Shown here piece after piece: positions 60,301-64,000 of a stretch of DNA of 64,000 bases (its first letter is position 1; each line of letters begins with the position of its first letter). Source of the DNA: Facklamia hominis CCUG 36813 (lineage in GTDB: Bacteria; Bacillota; Bacilli; Lactobacillales; Aerococcaceae); contig NZ_JH932292.1 in the NCBI RefSeq assembly GCF_000301035.1, positions 1,459,646 to 1,523,645 of the forward strand, written 5' to 3'. Under the pieces are notes generated by a model that saw nothing but the letters and a program-made list of their open reading frames with translations, had not been told where the DNA came from and did not search any database. The translations under genes were made by a program, and so were the position numbers.

Positions 60301-62469
60301 ATGAAAATCTGTAAAGCGGAGAATTTATTTTATTTAGTGAATGACCAAGTGGCCTTGATTATGGAAGAAAAGGAAGGCCGACTCTTTTTAAGACACTTTG
60401 GGGGGCCGATTGCTTCTTATCATCATGCTAACGCCATGCATGAAATGGACCATGCTTTTTCACCAAATCCAAGGTCTGAAGACCGGACCTTCTCCATGGA
60501 TACCCAGCGTCAAGTGCTGGGACAAGTGGGGCGGGGGGATTTTCGCAAGCCGTCCATTCGAATCAACCATACTAACAATCAAGTCACGGATTTTCGTTAT
60601 GTCGATTATCAAGTGTTAGATGGGGTGCCTCAAGTAGTCGGGCTTCCTAGTCCCCATGCCAAAGAGGGACAGGCTCAGACCTTGAAATTGCAGCTTAAAG
60701 ACACGGTTTTGGACCTATATTTGAATCTGTATTATACCCTTTATGAAGGCAGTGCGACTTTGACTTGTTTTCAGGAAGTGGTTAATCAGACTGGGGAAAC
60801 GATTGAATTAGCCACTTGCTTATCCGCTATGTTGGATCTACCGGCAGGGGCCTATGATGTGATCAGCTTCCAGGGTGCTTATGGTCGCGAGAAACGATTC
60901 CAGCGGCAAGCTCTCAAGCAAGGTTACTTTGAAATAGGGTCTAGTCGTGGGGCCAGCGGGCATGGTCAAACACCAGCCATTATTTTAGCAGACCGGTTGA
61001 CTCAGGATGACGCAGGCCAGGCCTATGCCTTACAAATAATGTATAGTGGTAATTTCCAAGCTTTTGCCCAGTGCAATCAATTGGAAGAAGTGCGTTTAGG
61101 CATTGGTATTCATCCCGACCTCTTGCATTGGCGCTTAGCATCAGGCGAGAGTTTTTCAAGTCCGGTCGCTTTGATGACTTATACTTTTCAAGGATTAAAT
61201 GCCTTGAGTCAGGCTAGCCAGACCTTTATCTTAGACCATATTATGCCGCCGGCTTATTCCCAGCAATTGCGCCCTATCCTGATTAATAATTGGGAAGCGA
61301 CTTATTTTGATTTTAACTTTGATAAATTGACTCAGATTGTCGATAAGGCTCAAGAAGTTGGCATTGAACTTTTTGTCTTGGACGATGGATGGTTTGGCGA
61401 TCGGCAAGATGATCAACGGGCTCTGGGTGACTGGGTGGTCAATGAATCCAAGCTGGGGGGACCCTTGAGCCGCCTGATTGATTATGTGCATGATCGGGGG
61501 ATGAAGTTCGGTTTATGGATTGAACCTGAGATGATCTCGCAAGAATCCGATCTCTACCGTCAGCATCCAGACTGGGTGATTCAAGTGCCAGGGCGTAGTC
61601 ACACTTATGCCCGCAGTCAACTTGTTCTGGATTATGCCAATCCGGAAGTGGTCGCTTATTTCAAAGAATTGTTTGGGGATCTCTTAAGCCGATATGCCAT
61701 CGACTATATCAAGTGGGATATGAACCGCAATATCACCGATGTGGGTAATGGAACTAGTCTCAGTGACACCTTGATGCAGCCCCACCGACATCTCTTAGGG
61801 GTCTATGACTTAATGGCTTATCTCACGCAGACTTTCCCACACGTATTATTTGAATCCTGTGCCGGGGGTGGGGGACGCAATGACCTGGGGGTGATGCGCT
61901 ATTTCCCACAAGTTTGGGTGTCCGATAATACGGATGCGATTGAGCGACTAGCCATTCAGCACGGTCATACTTATTTATATCCAACGATTGCCATGGGGGC
62001 GCATGTCTCCGCTGTACCTAATCATCAGATGAACCGAACGACGCCTTTGAAGACGCGGGGGGATGTGGCCATGACGGGGAATTTGGGCTATGAATTGGAC
62101 CTTTGCCAACTTTCGAATGAGGAATTAGGGCAAGTGGCCCAGCAAGTTGCTTTCTACAAGACCATTCGACCGATTATCCAAAGGGGTCAACGGACGCGCT
62201 TGTTAGATCCGGAGCATTTTCCCAATGATTGGGCCTGTCAGTTTAGCTATCAAGACCAGCTGATCGTCTTTTATGGACGTGTCTTATCGACCTTGGAGAA
62301 GAGTGAACTGACCCTTAAGTTAAAGAATTTAGACCCGCACGCCTTTTATCAAGAACAGTCCTCTGGTAAAATTTATTCAGGAGCCGAATTGATTTATGCC
62401 GGTCTAACCATGGTTGTTCCTCGCGGTGATTTCCAAACGTCACTGCAGCATTTTAAGAAGATTCAATAG
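60301..62469 (+). CDS. aga: Alpha-galactosidase, GH36
   Basis: 722 residues behind AGGAAGGA. GH36 N-terminal beta domain, then the barrel: NNWEATYFDFN, LFVLDDGWFGDRQDD, WIEPEMIS, nucleophile Asp473 in YIKWDMNRNITD, ESCAGGGGRNDLGVM, and acid/base Asp542 in VSDNTDAIERL. It releases alpha-1,6-linked galactose from melibiose, raffinose or stachyose. No signal peptide, so it acts in the cytoplasm after uptake. This fixes the likely substrate of the importer. Confidence 0.96.
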   Translation: MKICKAENLFYLVNDQVALIMEEKEGRLFLRHFGGPIASYHHANAMHEMDHAFSPNPRSEDRTFSMDTQRQVLGQVGRGDFRKPSIRINHTNNQVTDFRYVDYQVLDGVPQVVGLPSPHAKEGQAQTLKLQLKDTVLDLYLNLYYTLYEGSATLTCFQEVVNQTGETIELATCLSAMLDLPAGAYDVISFQGAYGREKRFQRQALKQGYFEIGSSRGASGHGQTPAIILADRLTQDDAGQAYALQIMYSGNFQAFAQCNQLEEVRLGIGIHPDLLHWRLASGESFSSPVALMTYTFQGLNALSQASQTFILDHIMPPAYSQQLRPILINNWEATYFDFNFDKLTQIVDKAQEVGIELFVLDDGWFGDRQDDQRALGDWVVNESKLGGPLSRLIDYVHDRGMKFGLWIEPEMISQESDLYRQHPDWVIQVPGRSHTYARSQLVLDYANPEVVAYFKELFGDLLSRYAIDYIKWDMNRNITDVGNGTSLSDTLMQPHRHLLGVYDLMAYLTQTFPHVLFESCAGGGGRNDLGVMRYFPQVWVSDNTDAIERLAIQHGHTYLYPTIAMGAHVSAVPNHQMNRTTPLKTRGDVAMTGNLGYELDLCQLSNEELGQVAQQVAFYKTIRPIIQRGQRTRLLDPEHFPNDWACQFSYQDQLIVFYGRVLSTLEKSELTLKLKNLDPHAFYQEQSSGKIYSGAELIYAGLTMVVPRGDFQTSLQHFKKIQ

Positions 62470-62564
62470 GTGGCGTTAACAATTTGTGTGGGAACTTCCT
62501 CAGTGAGACCGAGTTGGTTGAGATAGGAAGTGCCTTGCGGTTTTGACATAAAGGAGTGTTTCAG

Positions 62565-63677
62565 ATGGTAGAAATTAACTTAAAGAATATCTATAAAAAA
62601 TATGACAATGCAACTGATTATTCAGTGACGGATTTTAATTTGTCGGTGGCTGATCAGGAATTTATCGTCTTTGTAGGGCCTTCCGGTTGTGGGAAATCGA
62701 CCACTCTTCGCATGATTGCTGGTTTGGAAGAGATTACCCAAGGAGAGCTCTATATTGATGGTCAGTTAATGAACAAAGTGGCACCTAAGGATCGGGATAT
62801 AGCCATGGTTTTCCAGAATTATGCGCTTTATCCACATATGACGGTCTATGATAATATGGCCTTTGGTTTGAAGTTGCGTAAGTATGACAAGGCCAAGATT
62901 GATCAACGGGTTAAGGAAGCGGCAGCCCTTTTAGGCTTGACAGAATATTTAGACCGCAAGCCGGCGGCATTATCCGGTGGGCAACGACAACGGGTGGCTT
63001 TGGGCCGGGCGATCGTGCGTGAAGCCAAGGTCTTCTTGATGGATGAACCTCTATCTAACTTGGATGCTAAATTGCGGGTGCAAATGCGGGCAGAGATTTC
63101 TAAGATTCACCGTCAATTCAAGACAACCACGATCTATGTCACTCACGACCAGACAGAAGCTATGACCATGGCGACGCGGATTGTTATTATGAAAGATGGT
63201 GTGGTGCAACAAATCGGTAGCCCACAAGAAGTCTATAATCGCCCAGACAATGTGTTTGTAGCGAGCTTCATTGGCTCACCAGCCATGAATTTCTTCGAGG
63301 TGACCTATCAGGATGGTCGTATTCACAATGCCAATGGTTTGGATATTCCGGTATCGCTACCTAGCAAGGCAATGCTGGATAAGGCTGGTTACGAAGGCAA
63401 GGAATTGATTTTTGGTATTCGTCCGGAAGATATCCATAATGAGCCGATTGTATTTGATACCACACCGGAGACCGTCACTTCGGCTGAGATTACGGTGGCT
63501 GAATTGTTGGGTGCGGAATCGATCATCTATCTTAAGAAGGGGAGCGATGAATTCGTGGCCCGCATGGATGACCGCCAACAAAGAGATCCTGGTGAAAGCA
63601 TCGAGTTTGCCTTTAATATGAACCGAGCCCACTTCTTTGATAAGGCGACCCAGCGACGTATTGATGAAGCCGAATAA
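62565..63677 (+). CDS. msmK: Sugar importer ATPase, MsmK/UgpC type
   Basis: About 370 residues from ATG 62565 (MVEINLKNIYKKYDN), with AAAGGAG upstream. Walker A GPSGCGKST, Q-loop FQNYALYPHMTV, signature LSGGQRQR, Walker B VFLMDEPLSNLDAKLR and H-loop VTHDQTEA. The C-terminal regulatory domain (about 240-370) has the TOBE region (LIFGIRPEDIHNE). MsmK-type ATPases often energise several sugar importers in one cell; here it lies with one. The hairpin GGAACTTCCT../AGGAAGTGCC lies between it and aga. Confidence 0.94.
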   Translation: MVEINLKNIYKKYDNATDYSVTDFNLSVADQEFIVFVGPSGCGKSTTLRMIAGLEEITQGELYIDGQLMNKVAPKDRDIAMVFQNYALYPHMTVYDNMAFGLKLRKYDKAKIDQRVKEAAALLGLTEYLDRKPAALSGGQRQRVALGRAIVREAKVFLMDEPLSNLDAKLRVQMRAEISKIHRQFKTTTIYVTHDQTEAMTMATRIVIMKDGVVQQIGSPQEVYNRPDNVFVASFIGSPAMNFFEVTYQDGRIHNANGLDIPVSLPSKAMLDKAGYEGKELIFGIRPEDIHNEPIVFDTTPETVTSAEITVAELLGAESIIYLKKGSDEFVARMDDRQQRDPGESIEFAFNMNRAHFFDKATQRRIDEAE

Positions 63678-63692
63678 ATAAGATTGTTATCT

Positions 63693-63724
63693 AGCTCAGA
63701 GCGCGAAGCTCTGGGCTTTTTTTG
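63693..63724 (+). terminator. Terminator of the sugar operon
   Basis: AGCTCAGAG (63693-63701) pairs with CTCTGGGCT (63709-63717), with one wobble, followed by seven T. Confidence 0.93.
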
Positions 63725-63747
63725 TGTAGTGAGGGCGAAAGAGTTGG

Positions 63748-64000
63748 TTGCGGTCTCACGGGCTCTAGGGTATTAAGGCGGTGTGGGGTTGTAACATTTG
63801 TTGGTTTGAGAGTACTAAAATGAGTTGGAATTGTAACTCTTGGTGAGCTGAGAGTACTAAAAAGGGGATAAATTGTAGCTCTCAGCATGTTGAGAGTACT
63901 AAAACGGGTCGAAATTGTAACTCTCGTTGGGCTGAGAGTACTAAAAAGGGTTGAAATTGTAACTCTTGTAGCGTTGAGAGTACTAAAAAGGATTGGAAAT
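63748..64000. repeat. 42-bp tandem array with hairpin units, continuing past the window
   Basis: Units begin at 63789, 63831, 63873, 63915 and 63957 (exact 42-bp spacing), with a degenerate one from about 63748 and the last running out of the window. Each carries TTGTAACTCT near its start and GAGAGTACTAAAA in its middle, joined by eight or nine variable bases. CTCT(C) pairs with (G)AGAG, and flanking GTA pairs with TAC, so every unit can form a short hairpin with a variable loop. Stops occur in all plus-strand frames, so a protein repeat is unlikely. The 323 bases from 63678 hold no gene. Confidence 0.88.

Noticed and set aside
63748..64000. CRISPR array (similarity of TTTTAGTACTCTC to type II repeats)
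   Set aside because: The period is only 42 bp and conserved sequence fills most of it, leaving just eight or nine variable bases. No cas genes are in the window. Described as a tandem repeat instead.

Overview
The window looks like the chromosome of a low-to-moderate GC Gram-positive bacterium of the order Lactobacillales. The evidence is a preQ1-II-like riboswitch in front of a QueT transporter, an LPETG-anchored amidase, an MsmK-type sugar ABC system, a ComEB-type dCMP deaminase and strong AGGAGG ribosome sites. I favour an Aerococcaceae-like host, but this is inferred from gene content and the genus is not established.

Region 1 (1-13.2 kb) differs from the rest. It is very AT-rich and full of AGA/AGG arginine and ATA isoleucine codons, as in Peptoniphilus/Anaerococcus-like anaerobes, so it is probably acquired. 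It holds two successive response regulator / short histidine kinase / ABC ATPase / FtsX-type permease modules (BceRS-AB-like, probably antimicrobial-peptide sensing and resistance). Each is followed by a damaged copy of one small membrane protein gene. Then come a frameshifted Fic gene and an intact AbiEi/AbiEii type IV toxin-antitoxin pair. No integrase or transposase is visible.

Region 2 (13.3-28.4 kb) carries a CPBP protease, a GNAT acetyltransferase and ComEB. A minus-strand operon follows: an AgrA-like LytTR regulator with a degraded receiver, an ABC ATPase, three membrane permeases and two membrane-anchored proteins. Next are an XRE / DUF2178-like cluster and an XRE-ABC-two-component operon with zinc-ribbon and small membrane proteins.

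Region 3 (28.4-45.2 kb) carries a MarR regulator with a heterodimeric ABC exporter, a Gate-domain membrane protein, MsrA, a YoaK-like protein, an EamA transporter, tRNA-Pro(GGG), a large XRE membrane regulator, a DUF6930-like protein, a CadD-like transporter, a YeiH-family transporter, riboswitch-controlled QueT, a YtxH-like protein and a fused prenol kinase / DUF92 protein. Two arrays of long hairpin repeats bracket the YeiH-QueT-YtxH genes.

Region 4 (45.2-64 kb) has a regulator divergent from an MFS transporter and an M20 amidohydrolase, the LPETG amidase, another MFS transporter, and a galactoside locus: beta-galactosidase, AraC regulator, binding protein, two permeases, GH36 alpha-galactosidase and the MsmK ATPase. 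A third hairpin-repeat array sits exactly between the binding-protein and permease genes.

The strongest candidate for something undescribed is this hairpin-repeat family, at three loci: about 25-bp conserved linkers alternate with 91-100-bp palindromic units whose arms differ in sequence but remain complementary. A separate 42-bp tandem array with hairpin potential begins at about 63.75 kb and runs off the window.
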